Shown: positions 35,070-42,964 of the stretch, piece after piece
Position numbering within the stretch: the first letter of the stretch is position 1
How the letters are laid out: every line of letters starts with the position of its first letter
Assembly (NCBI RefSeq): GCF_016908325.1
Contig: NZ_JAFBDR010000005.1
Location: 124,001-188,000 of the forward strand
Length of the DNA stretch: 64,000 bases
From: Aquibacillus albus
Lineage (GTDB): Bacteria > Bacillota > Bacilli > Bacillales > Amphibacillaceae
Direction: 5' to 3'
Notes under the pieces: generated by a model
Database searches by the model: none
The model's input: only the letters and a program-made list of their open reading frames with translations
What the model was told of the DNA's origin: nothing
Position numbers and translations under genes: made by a program

Positions 35070-36401
35070 TTAATTCATACTTGCTTCAACAGCTTCTCTT
35101 GCTTTTTTCAGAGATTCCTCTGGAGATTCAGATTGCTGTCTCAGTACATTATTTAACGTATTCGTGTTTAACTCAGTCAAGATATCTGGATATTCTGGTG
35201 TTACATTGAAACCATTAATTTCATCTCTAATTTCTAATAGTGTATCAAAGATGTCATCACCGAAATAATCATAGAATTTGTTATCACCTTGTACAGCTTC
35301 ACTTTCCCAAACATCCCAGCGTGGAGGATCAAATCCAAGTACTGTCCATAGTTTTTCGTTCGCTTCTTTAGAAAGCTTTGCAAACGCTAAGAATTCTTTT
35401 GCAAGTTCTTCTTCCTCTGTTTGGTTTGTTACAACTGTACCTGTACCACCGATACCAACAGAACGACCTGCTCCTTCTTCCCAAGCAGGCATTGGGCGAA
35501 TCACCATTTTCCCTTCTAGGTCTGGCATATAATCAGTAAAACGACCCATGTACCACATTGGCATAGAAATGGAAGCAGCTCCACCTTCATTCATAAATGC
35601 ATACCATTCTTCTGCGTGCGGTTGACCCCCAGGAGTTAATTCAGCAATTTCGTGTTCATAAATAAGATCATGCAAATATTGTAATGTTCTCACGTTATGG
35701 TCATTATCAAGAATAATATCACCGTTTTCACCAGCTAAGTCTGAACCGTGTTGTGTAATCATTTGTTGGAAGGTTGTAGCATCTCCAGTATGAACAGTTG
35801 TCAATAATGCATCTGTATTTGCTACAACTTGTTTTCCAGCTTCTACATAATCATCCCACGTATTAATGGAATCAATATCGACACCAGCTTCATCCATAAT
35901 TTCTTTATTATAGTACATAACTGTTGCCCCTACGTGTGTTGGCATTCCATAATAATTTCCATCTTTTGAATATACTTCAAAACGAGATTTAATAAAATTA
36001 TCCATTTCAGGTTCTACATACTCATTCATTGGTAGTAGTTGTGGCTGCCCCTCTAAAAAGTTAGGGAAACGACCAATTTCAATATCAGTAATATCTGGTC
36101 CACCTTGTCCTGATTGCAATGCTAGTAATAAGTTGTTGTGCATTTGGTCGTATGGATAAGTTTCAGCAACTAGCTTAATTGGGTTATCAGGGTTTTCTTC
36201 ATTCCATCTTTTCGCTGCATCTTGGAAAAATTCCATATGCATTTCAACAAATGTCCAATAAGTTAATTCAGTAGCATCTTCAATATCATCACCAACAACT
36301 TCTGATGCATCAGCTTCAGAAGCGGAATCTCCACCGCCTCCACAAGCCATCAAAAACATTGCCATCAATCCAAAAAGCGATAAGATAAAAGCTTTCTTCA
36401 T
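35070..36401 (-). CDS. Sugar ABC transporter substrate-binding lipoprotein (AraN-like), copy 2
   Basis: At 443 residues it is a close paralogue of the protein at 33249: the same lipobox region (FLMAC, Cys20), YPYDQMHNNLLLALQSG, MPMWYMGRFTDYMPDLEGK and GIGGTGTVVTNQT. The two differ most in the central lobe (residues about 190-225). That may change the sugar bound. It has its own promoter region, cre-like sites and terminator. There are no permease genes on either side, so both proteins probably serve a transporter encoded elsewhere. Confidence 0.85.
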   Translation of the reverse strand: MKKAFILSLFGLMAMFLMACGGGGDSASEADASEVVGDDIEDATELTYWTFVEMHMEFFQDAAKRWNEENPDNPIKLVAETYPYDQMHNNLLLALQSGQGGPDITDIEIGRFPNFLEGQPQLLPMNEYVEPEMDNFIKSRFEVYSKDGNYYGMPTHVGATVMYYNKEIMDEAGVDIDSINTWDDYVEAGKQVVANTDALLTTVHTGDATTFQQMITQHGSDLAGENGDIILDNDHNVRTLQYLHDLIYEHEIAELTPGGQPHAEEWYAFMNEGGAASISMPMWYMGRFTDYMPDLEGKMVIRPMPAWEEGAGRSVGIGGTGTVVTNQTEEEELAKEFLAFAKLSKEANEKLWTVLGFDPPRWDVWESEAVQGDNKFYDYFGDDIFDTLLEIRDEINGFNVTPEYPDILTELNTNTLNNVLRQQSESPEESLKKAREAVEASMN

Positions 36402-36425
36402 TTTTTTACCCCCATTTTTTCAGTC

Positions 36426-36522
36426 TATAAGCGCTTTCATTTAAAATAAAATTATTAGAAATTACTGTCGGATCACCTCCTGAAGTTAATAAAAAAGACC
36501 AAATCGTCAGCAAACGCTTTCA
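36426..36522 (+). promoter_or_regulatory. Two cre-like sites before binding-protein copy 2
   Basis: TATAAGCGCTTTCA (36426-36439) and AGCAAACGCTTTCA (36509-36522) each have one mismatch to the CcpA core. The distance between them is 83 bases. The near site lies 25 bases from the start codon. Arrangement is like that before copy 1. Confidence 0.7.
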
Positions 36523-36897
36523 ATTCTTGCACAAAAACAAAAGATGTTTCAAAACTTAATATCATACTACGAATCTAGTAGAACTTATTTAAAAAGAATC
36601 AATTAACTGTTACATACAACATTAGCATTTAACCAGATGGTAGTCAATATGTTATTTCGAATTTCAACAAAGTTATTGATAACTTATTCACTTGGATTGT
36701 TTTATATTGTACGAAAGTGGCTCTTAATCAAGTAATAATATTTGTAGTTTATTTAATGAACATACTTATAAAATAACCTTTTCAAGAAGTTACTTAAATA
36801 CTAATATCCAATTCAACGTCCGTTTATCATGTACTTACAAGTTAAAAGTGATAAAGGATATTCTTAAAATAACTCAGAAAATAACTTCATATTTACA

Positions 36898-37017
36898 TAA
36901 AAAAAGACCTCTTAAAGGCCTTAACAATTGTCCAATAAGTACACTTGATTAACGATTCTCAATCACTTCACACGTAAAAGTAGCTACCCCCAGAGGTCAG
37001 AATCCTTGGGGGTAGCT
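36898..37017 (-). terminator. Tandem terminators after small membrane-protein gene
   Basis: The first, at 36982-37017, has an 11-bp GC-rich stem (AGCTACCCCCA and its complement). The second, at 36898-36925, has AAGGCCT with AGGTCTT and a T run on the minus strand. Bases 36523-36897 are AT-rich, with no gene or clear signal that I can support beyond the promoter area of copy 2. Confidence 0.65.
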
Positions 37018-37022
37018 TCGAA

Positions 37023-37385
37023 TTATTTGCTTAATAATTTGTAAATCATAAAATGGAAAAGAATTAGTAAAATCAAGCTAAATGCAAAGAACAATATACT
37101 GGATAAGAAAGGTATATTAATAAACATCAGTTGTTGAATAACAGAAACAATCATAATAACTATCATACTAATGATTAATCTCTTAACTGTTTCTTTCCAG
37201 TTCTGTAGATTTCGGTGTATTCCCGTAATTGCCAACGCGATAAACCAATAAATGATAGCCGTAACAGTAAATACAGTTAAATCCTTCCATGGATAGAATG
37301 AAACTACACTAGATAAAAAACTAGCTAAAAAGAAAAGTAAAATATAACTTCCATAAAGTATTATCGGGGTTATTTTAATTAACAT
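37023..37385 (-). CDS. Small four-helix membrane protein of unknown function
   Basis: The product has 120 residues and about four membrane segments (residues 8-30, 37-57, 68-88, 92-115), with a short basic loop HRNLQNWKETVKR between segments two and three. I do not recognise a family. GGAGA lies 7 bases before the ATG. It is preceded by fabI on the same strand with a 53-base gap and may be cotranscribed. Confidence 0.6.
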   Translation of the reverse strand: MLIKITPIILYGSYILLFFLASFLSSVVSFYPWKDLTVFTVTAIIYWFIALAITGIHRNLQNWKETVKRLIISMIVIMIVSVIQQLMFINIPFLSSILFFAFSLILLILFHFMIYKLLSK

Positions 37386-37438
37386 GGCTGTCTCCTATTC
37401 CATAAAAATTTTAAGCCTCTGAAGTTCTTTTTCTACTA

Positions 37439-38218
37439 TTACCCCATAATATGATATCCTGAATCAACATGCACTACTTCTCCGGTTACTCCTCTTGATA
37501 GTGGACTAAGTAACGTAATCGTCATGTCACCTACCTCTTCTTGCGTCACATTCCGCTTTAACGGTGCCTTTGCTTCAATATCATGAAGCATCTGATTAAA
37601 AGTTGGTATTCCCTTTGCTGCAAGAGTTCGAATCGGACCAGCTGAAATAGCATTGACCCTAACATTTTCACGCCCTAAATCTAATGCTAAATATTTCACA
37701 GCAGACTCTAGAGCAGCTTTTGCAACTCCCATAACCTTATATCCTTCCAATGCTCTTTCTGCTCCAAGAGCGCTCATCGTTACGATAGAAGCACCATTTG
37801 CTAAAAACGGCTGAGCTTCTCTTGCGACTGCTATTAATGAATACGCACTCGTATCTTGGGAAAATGCGTAACCTGATCGAGTTGTTTCAATAAAGTCACC
37901 TTTTAAATCTTCACCATGGGCAAATGCAATCGAATGAACGACACCATGAATATGTTTCACTTTTTCACCAATCTGGGCAAATGCTTGGTTTAAACTTTCA
38001 TCATCTGATACATCGCATTGCACGACCATTTCTGCAGCTAAGTTTTGATCAGCTAATAACTTGTTTATCTTACTTAACGATCTTTCTTTTCGATATGTAA
38101 ATACAATCCTTGCTCCAGCCTCATATAAAGATTTTGCTACCCCCCAAGCCAGACTTCGCTCATTTGCAACTCCCATTACAACAAACACTTTATTTTCAAG
38201 CTTTAATAAATCGTTCAT
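37439..38218 (-). CDS. fabI: Enoyl-ACP reductase FabI
   Basis: FabI carries out the last reduction in each cycle of fatty acid elongation, and is the triclosan target. The 259-residue protein has GVANERSLAWGVA at the N-terminus and the catalytic Tyr/Lys in YKVMGVAKAALE. SAGPIRTLAA and the C-terminal HVDSGYHIMG are typical. The ATG at 38218 follows GGAGG by 6 bases; an ATG 12 bases earlier overlaps that site. The upstream 200 bases hold its promoter and a facing operon's terminator. Confidence 0.93.
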   Translation of the reverse strand: MNDLLKLENKVFVVMGVANERSLAWGVAKSLYEAGARIVFTYRKERSLSKINKLLADQNLAAEMVVQCDVSDDESLNQAFAQIGEKVKHIHGVVHSIAFAHGEDLKGDFIETTRSGYAFSQDTSAYSLIAVAREAQPFLANGASIVTMSALGAERALEGYKVMGVAKAALESAVKYLALDLGRENVRVNAISAGPIRTLAAKGIPTFNQMLHDIEAKAPLKRNVTQEEVGDMTITLLSPLSRGVTGEVVHVDSGYHIMG

Positions 38219-38380
38219 ATAATCCTCCATAATACAAAAATTTCCTTACCATTCATTGTTATAACCAATAACTGCTGATAAGATTCTATCATAGGTTCAA
38301 ATTATCGTATAGAAATAAAGTTAAAAAAATGGTATTGTAATTTTTCATCTAAATACATCAAATAGAATAAAAGGAATTTA

Positions 38381-38409
38381 AAAAAGCAACCGAATTTCGG
38401 TCGCTTTTT
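38381..38409 (-). terminator. Terminator of zinc cluster
   Basis: AAAAAGC, two mismatches, CCGAA and the complementary arm form the stem, ending in a T run on the minus strand. Confidence 0.75.
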
Positions 38410-38417
38410 CATTTATA

Positions 38418-39431
38418 TTATCTTATTTTTATATTCAATGGATACAGATAGGGTTGTTCAGGTTCTTCAATTTCCTTTGATTCCGTTACACTAATCGTTG
38501 GTAGTTCTACACCATTATACTCTTTTATATGAATTGTGCCGGTCACTTCTAACCAAGTATCTTCTGAGATAGATTCCACACCACCGTTAAACTCTGATAA
38601 AAATCCAATAATACTCGCATCCGCTACACAATGTGTAATTAAATACCTTCCAACCACCAATTGATTTTTTGCAAAGCCGTCTTCCTTGTAAACAAAACCA
38701 TTAATTGAGATTTCTTTCCCTTCAAACTTCGCCAAATCCATATTAATTGCTTCATAATAGGTGGCATATACTTGATCAGTCATCTCAATCGTATCAACTT
38801 CTTTTAATTGATCAATGATTTGTTGATACGTGTCTTGAGTAACTGTATTAGAATAAAGATTAGGATCCTGTGGATTATCTGATGGTTGGCCTTTATTGTT
38901 TATATTAGGGCTACTGTCAAGCGCCCCCTTTTCTTGATTATCTCCCACAGAACGTTCGGATTGATTTGGTCGTTCTACCTCTGGTTCCGCACTAGCTTTA
39001 CTTCTATCCAATTGATTTCGCTTCGCACTGTTTGTTAAGGAAACCATTGTTCCTTTCTTATCAGCAATCGATGAATCTAATGTAGATGGGGGCATCATAA
39101 ACCCGGTGACTAAAGGTAATATTAAAACGCAATAAGAAACAAGCTTCTTTAAATTGATTGGTGAATATCCATGGTCATGGTTATGGTCAGCACCATCATG
39201 GGTGTGATCATGAACATGAAGATGGTTATTCGATTTCTGTACCGGTGTCCAAATCCTTGGAAGCTGCGCAATAAAGAGGACTAAAAAAAGAATGGCCCCT
39301 ATTTGGCTAATCGTATCATATTTTGGATTAATCAGCTTATGAATATCTCCAGTGTAATGTAGTTTAATGATAAAGACTGCAAACATTAATAATACTATTG
39401 CTCGAAAAGCCTGTTGAAAATAGAATCGCAT
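38418..39431 (-). CDS. YcgQ-like TIGR03943 family protein
   Basis: The 337-residue protein has about three membrane segments in the first 130 residues and an extracytoplasmic second half with a repeated-fold domain (residues about 200-337). A His-rich stretch, NNHLHVHDHTHDGADHNHDH, occupies residues 67-86 and is likely to bind metal. This family is encoded beside YcgR-like permeases. It is the last gene in a cluster with ZnuA-like protein behind Zur boxes, so a role in zinc delivery is reasonable. The acid-rich middle (130-195) looks disordered. Confidence 0.75.
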   Translation of the reverse strand: MRFYFQQAFRAIVLLMFAVFIIKLHYTGDIHKLINPKYDTISQIGAILFLVLFIAQLPRIWTPVQKSNNHLHVHDHTHDGADHNHDHGYSPINLKKLVSYCVLILPLVTGFMMPPSTLDSSIADKKGTMVSLTNSAKRNQLDRSKASAEPEVERPNQSERSVGDNQEKGALDSSPNINNKGQPSDNPQDPNLYSNTVTQDTYQQIIDQLKEVDTIEMTDQVYATYYEAINMDLAKFEGKEISINGFVYKEDGFAKNQLVVGRYLITHCVADASIIGFLSEFNGGVESISEDTWLEVTGTIHIKEYNGVELPTISVTESKEIEEPEQPYLYPLNIKIR

Positions 39432-39444
39432 AGCTAAACGCTCC

Positions 39445-40449
39445 TTAATAGATGCCCTGTGAAAGGATTAATGTGCAAAAAACAACAGCGGTTACTAATC
39501 CAACAAAAACCAACACAAATTTAGCTTTAAATACACTTAGCATCATCATCGTGTTTTTTAGATCAATCATTGGTCCGTATATTAGAAAACCTAAAATAGC
39601 TGTAGTAGGAAATACATTACGGAAGGAAGCAGCGATAAACGCATCAGCCTCTGAACATAATGACAGAAGATAGGCTAGCCCCATCATTACCAATGTTGAA
39701 GACGCCAATCCGCTTCCTAATTGAACGAGTGCTCCCGAAGACACATAGGTTTGTACAAATGCTGCCAAAAGTGCACCCATAACTAGGTATTTACCCATAT
39801 CAAAAAATTCATCCACTGAATGCCGCAACATACTGCCAATCTTTTCAACGAATGATGTAGCGGATGGTTGATGATTTGATACTGTACTGCTTGTAATTGA
39901 ACTTTGATTGAACTGATTTGTACGATATAAGAAACTTATTATTAACGCTACCGTAATTGCGATAACAAAACCAATAACCATACGCGATGCAGCAATTTTC
40001 AAATCATTTCCGAACGCCATATACGTAGATACAATGACAATTGGATTAATTAATGGACCTGTAAGTAGAAAACCAATACCAGCATATATAGGAACACCTT
40101 TTGCAATTAATCGACGAACAATTGGAACAATTCCACACTCACAAGCAGGAAAACACGCTCCTACTACACAGCTCATTGTCACTGCCATAAACTTATTTTT
40201 TGGAATCCATCTTTTCAAGTGTTCTTCCGTTATAAAAATTTGAATCATTCCTGCTATCAAAACACCAATTAACACAAAAGGAGTGGCTTCTATTAAAATA
40301 CTTAAAAAAATAGTATTCATATCGTAAAGCGAAGACGGTAATGAAATCCATCCTTGATAAGACTCGCTAAACGAAATAAAGTAAACAACAATACCAAATA
40401 AGGCAATTCCCATAACATCTATCAGCAATAAGGGAAACTTTCGAGACAT
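39445..40449 (-). CDS. YcgR-like permease (COG0701)
   Basis: This membrane protein of 334 residues and about eight helices belongs to the predicted permease family COG0701. The first half contains GACFPACECGIVPIVRRL (Cys-rich, CxxxCxC) followed by GPLINPIVI; the second half contains SLCSEADAFIAASF and GPMIDLKN. The start is the ATG at 40449, with GGAGG 6 bases upstream; a longer frame adds 17 unlikely residues. It sits between znuA-like and ycgQ-like genes, so zinc or another divalent metal is the likely cargo. Confidence 0.75.
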   Translation of the reverse strand: MSRKFPLLLIDVMGIALFGIVVYFISFSESYQGWISLPSSLYDMNTIFLSILIEATPFVLIGVLIAGMIQIFITEEHLKRWIPKNKFMAVTMSCVVGACFPACECGIVPIVRRLIAKGVPIYAGIGFLLTGPLINPIVIVSTYMAFGNDLKIAASRMVIGFVIAITVALIISFLYRTNQFNQSSITSSTVSNHQPSATSFVEKIGSMLRHSVDEFFDMGKYLVMGALLAAFVQTYVSSGALVQLGSGLASSTLVMMGLAYLLSLCSEADAFIAASFRNVFPTTAILGFLIYGPMIDLKNTMMMLSVFKAKFVLVFVGLVTAVVFCTLILSQGIY

Positions 40450-40468
40450 ACTTATCCTCCAATAATTT

Positions 40469-40501
40469 AATGAGGGATGTCGTATATAAACATCCCTCAT
40501 T
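40469..40501 (-). other. Intercistronic hairpin after znuA-like gene
   Basis: A perfect 12-bp stem, AATGAGGGATGT and its complement, has a 9-base loop. No T run follows on the minus strand, so partial termination or mRNA protection of the binding-protein message is likely. Confidence 0.55.
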
Positions 40502-40507
40502 ATTATA

Positions 40508-41545
40508 CTATTCTTCTAAAGCTTTCTCTAGCACATCTAGATTTTGATACATTAATGTAAAATAATCTTCATCGTTATTTCGATCTTCTTCTGTTAGAGT
40601 TGATAGATTATGAATGTGCAAGGCTTCTAGATTTGCTTCATTTTGAATGACTTTCGCAACTTTCGGTTCAATATTTTGTTCGAACAACAGATACTTTATA
40701 TGATAATTTTTAACGGTATCTATCACGCGCTCAATTTGTTTTTGAGATGGTTCATCAAAAGAAGATAGACCTGCAATGGAAATCTGTTTCAAACCATATG
40801 CTTTTTCCCAGTAGCCATAAGCAGCATGGGTTACTGCAATTTCGCTACGTTCCTGTGATTCTAATTTTCTATGAAAATCTTCATCAAGCTTTTCTAATTT
40901 AGCCTTTAAGTCATCAAAGTTTTTTTCAAAGTCTTGTTCAGCACCCGGCTTCAATTCAACCAATGTATCTTTAATGTTTTCTGCAAGTGAAATAGCACGA
41001 ATTGGATCTAACCAAACATGCGGATCTACATCTCCGTGATCATGATCCTGTGCATCTTCTTCGTGTGCGTGTTCGTCTTCCTCATGTCCGTGCTCTTCTT
41101 CTTCGTGTGCGTGTTCGTCTTCCTCATGTCCGTGCTCTTCTTCGTGTGCGTGTTCGTCTTCCCCTTGATATTCAAGTAACGCAATTCCATTAGAAGCTTC
41201 TACATGTATTACAGATTCGTTTTCTAAAGCATCCTGTATTTTTTTGGCATAGGTTTCTAATTGTGCTCCGCTATAAATAAATGCATCTCCTGTAGCTATA
41301 TCCGTTAATGTCTTAGAGGTAGGCTCATATGTATGATGATCCGCCCCAGCAGGTAGGATAGAAACAACTTCTACATGAGTACCACCGATCTCTTTTACAA
41401 AATACTCTAGTGGATATAATGTTGTATAAATGTTTAATACATCACTTTCTTCACTTGATTGGGTGCTTTGTTCTGTAGCACATCCACCCAACACAAAAAG
41501 AGTGAAGGCAATTGCTAGCATGATTGTTTTTGAAATATAAGTCAT
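40508..41545 (-). CDS. Zinc-binding lipoprotein, ZnuA/AdcA-like
   Basis: This cluster A-I solute-binding protein captures Zn2+ outside the membrane. The lipobox LGGC gives Cys22. Predicted metal ligands are His in DHHTYEPTSKT, DPHVWLDP and VTHAAYGYW, and an acid in LLFEQNIEP. Between them, residues about 128-170 form a long His/Glu-rich loop with repeats of HAHEEE and HGHEED. Length is 345 residues. It is the first gene of a cluster and has Zur boxes upstream. No ABC permease or ATPase follows, which is unusual. Confidence 0.85.
   Translation of the reverse strand: MTYISKTIMLAIAFTLFVLGGCATEQSTQSSEESDVLNIYTTLYPLEYFVKEIGGTHVEVVSILPAGADHHTYEPTSKTLTDIATGDAFIYSGAQLETYAKKIQDALENESVIHVEASNGIALLEYQGEDEHAHEEEHGHEEDEHAHEEEEHGHEEDEHAHEEDAQDHDHGDVDPHVWLDPIRAISLAENIKDTLVELKPGAEQDFEKNFDDLKAKLEKLDEDFHRKLESQERSEIAVTHAAYGYWEKAYGLKQISIAGLSSFDEPSQKQIERVIDTVKNYHIKYLLFEQNIEPKVAKVIQNEANLEALHIHNLSTLTEEDRNNDEDYFTLMYQNLDVLEKALEE
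41056..41161. repeat. Tandem DNA repeat encoding the His-rich loop
   Basis: Units of 39 and 42 bases repeat about two and a half times inside the znuA-like gene, each holding GTGTGCGTGTTCGTCTTCC. They encode 13- and 14-residue copies of HAHEEE-HGHEEDE. The DNA copies are almost identical, which points to recent expansion. Confidence 0.85.
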
Positions 41546-41583
41546 TCTCTCTTCTCCCCTTTAACTAAGTCAGATGAATTATA

Positions 41584-41622
41584 TCGTAATCATTACGTTT
41601 TGTAAATAGTAATCATTACGTT
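41584..41622 (-). promoter_or_regulatory. Two tandem Zur boxes
   Basis: TCGTAATCATTACGT at 41584-41598 and AGTAATCATTACGTT at 41608-41622 match the known Bacillus Zur box core TCGTAATNATTACGA. They are 23 bases apart and lie 39-77 bases before the znuA-like start codon. The shared stretch GTAATCATTACGTTTTGT is an exact direct repeat. Zur should repress the cluster when zinc is plentiful. Confidence 0.88.
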
Positions 41623-41720
41623 TTGTTCGATTAATATAGACAGTTATAGACAACTTATTCCTTGCTGTTTTTTATTACACAGTTGACACATAATGCGCAA
41701 CACGGTGATAAATTTGTAAA

Positions 41721-41838
41721 CCGCTGCGGAAATACACTTCGCTTTCCGTGGGCGGCTGGTGAGCCTCCTCGAGCTTTCGCTCTGCGGGGTCTCACCGATG
41801 CCATTCCTCCCACAGGAGTCTCCGTGTATTTCCTCCGC
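41721..41838. repeat. Interspersed repeat, copy 1
   Basis: This GC-rich, 118-base block has ends GCTGCGGAAATACAC and GTGTATTTCCTCCGC, imperfect inverted repeats. Its complement holds GAGACTCCTG and CCACGGAAAGCGAAG, both shared with copy 2. Similar non-coding repeats are known in Bacillus-type genomes. Open frames inside it are not genes. It lies in the 638-base stretch between the Zur boxes and the DUF421 gene. Confidence 0.75.
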
Positions 41839-41964
41839 TTATCGTGGAAATTTTCAAAACAACTATAATTGCTTGATAAAAACAAATGTATTAAAGTTCT
41901 TTACAACGTACTATGAATGGAAGTTGGACAATTTTTCATACTTGATTAAGAAAAGTAAATCCAA

Positions 41965-42119
41965 GCTGTGGAAAAATGCGAGACTCCTGCGGGAAAAGCA
42001 AATGGTTTTCGGTGGGGCGAGTAATCGCAGTCCCAACAGCTGAAAATCCCGCAGGAAGCGTTTTTTGCTTCCGAGGAAGTTGAAGCGTTGCCCGCGGAAA
42101 GCGAGTGTTTTTCCACAGC
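41965..42119. repeat. Interspersed repeat, copy 2 (inverted)
   Basis: This 155-base block begins GCTGTGGAAAAA and ends in TTTTTCCACAGC, a terminal inverted repeat, with GAGACTCCTGCGGGA near the left end and CCGCGGAAAGCGAG near the right. It is opposite in orientation to copy 1, 126 bases away. Folding of the whole into a long hairpin is likely. Confidence 0.78.
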
Positions 42120-42150
42120 GGTATCCTAACGCTAAATTGATGAAAGTATA

Positions 42151-42176
42151 AAAAAAGCGCCCTGATTCGGACGCTT
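42151..42176 (-). terminator. Terminator of DUF421 gene
   Basis: AAGCG-CC pairs with GG-CGCTT across a 6-base loop with a single mismatch, followed by a T run on the minus strand. Confidence 0.65.
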
Positions 42177-42183
42177 CATCTAA

Positions 42184-42858
42184 CTATAATTTTTGCTTTA
42201 CGGTATCAACCGTTAAGGAATGGGTATGATCATTTACATAGGCATAAAAAATATGCTGTATTTGATGATAACCCTTTGCTTCCAGCTCTTTCATTAACCA
42301 TTCTTTATTTTTATTTATTAGCCGCAAATTTCGATACTGAATTCTACCTTCAACGATGACGGAAATCGGTAAACCTTTGTAATCCGTTTTGATATTCAAA
42401 TCCTTTGAGCTAACTGGTGTTACATCCTGGCTTTTAATAACACTAATTTGTCCATTAGGCTCTAATAAAGCATAATCAATGTCTTTAATATCAGGATTTC
42501 CAGCAGCACGAATACTTGATAATAGCTCTGCCAAAGAGTAGTGACTTCTTCGCAAATTTTCCTCAATAATCTTTCCATGTTTAATTAAAATCGTTGGTTC
42601 TCCAATGATAAAGCGACTAATCGGTTGTATCAGACTTAATCGAGCAATCGCTAGATAAATGATGCCAATTAAAATGATGCTTAACACTGATTGAAAAAAG
42701 TTGATAAATTTAATTGCAGCAAACGCTGAGTAAGAAAGAAAAACAATGGTCACCAAATCATAGGGTGTCCATTGCGATAATAGTGATTTTCCTAACAGTC
42801 GCATAACAACAAATATTAATAGGAATAAAATGACTAATTTTAACAATTCCATCCACAT
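42184..42858 (-). CDS. DUF421 family membrane protein (YetF/YrbG-like)
   Basis: The 224-residue protein has three N-terminal membrane segments (residues about 5-95) and a cytosolic C-terminal domain typical of DUF421, with GEPTILIKHGKIIEENLRR and SLAELLSSIRAAG. These proteins are linked to the spore or cell envelope in Bacillus, without a clear biochemical role. The start is the ATG at 42858 with AGGG 8 bases upstream. It is a single gene. Confidence 0.8.
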   Translation of the reverse strand: MWMELLKLVILFLLIFVVMRLLGKSLLSQWTPYDLVTIVFLSYSAFAAIKFINFFQSVLSIILIGIIYLAIARLSLIQPISRFIIGEPTILIKHGKIIEENLRRSHYSLAELLSSIRAAGNPDIKDIDYALLEPNGQISVIKSQDVTPVSSKDLNIKTDYKGLPISVIVEGRIQYRNLRLINKNKEWLMKELEAKGYHQIQHIFYAYVNDHTHSLTVDTVKQKL

Positions 42859-42964
42859 GTAGAATCCCTCGTTAATCCATGATATATATATCATATAATG
42901 ACCAGCAGGATGAATTTCTATTCTATCTTATACATACTTGAATCCTTGTACATCCAAACAAAAC

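Noticed and set aside
41056-41161. Possible CRISPR array
   Set aside because: The units are contiguous, without spacers, and they encode the in-frame His/Glu loop of the zinc-binding protein.
41002-41193. 63-codon frame antisense to the zinc-binding protein gene
   Set aside because: It is a shadow of the tandem repeat; the Leu-Arg-rich translation has no start signal.
41655-42043. Open frames of 68-94 codons on both strands
   Set aside because: They lie in and around the interspersed repeats and have no ribosome sites. The reading frames come from the GC-rich repeat sequence.
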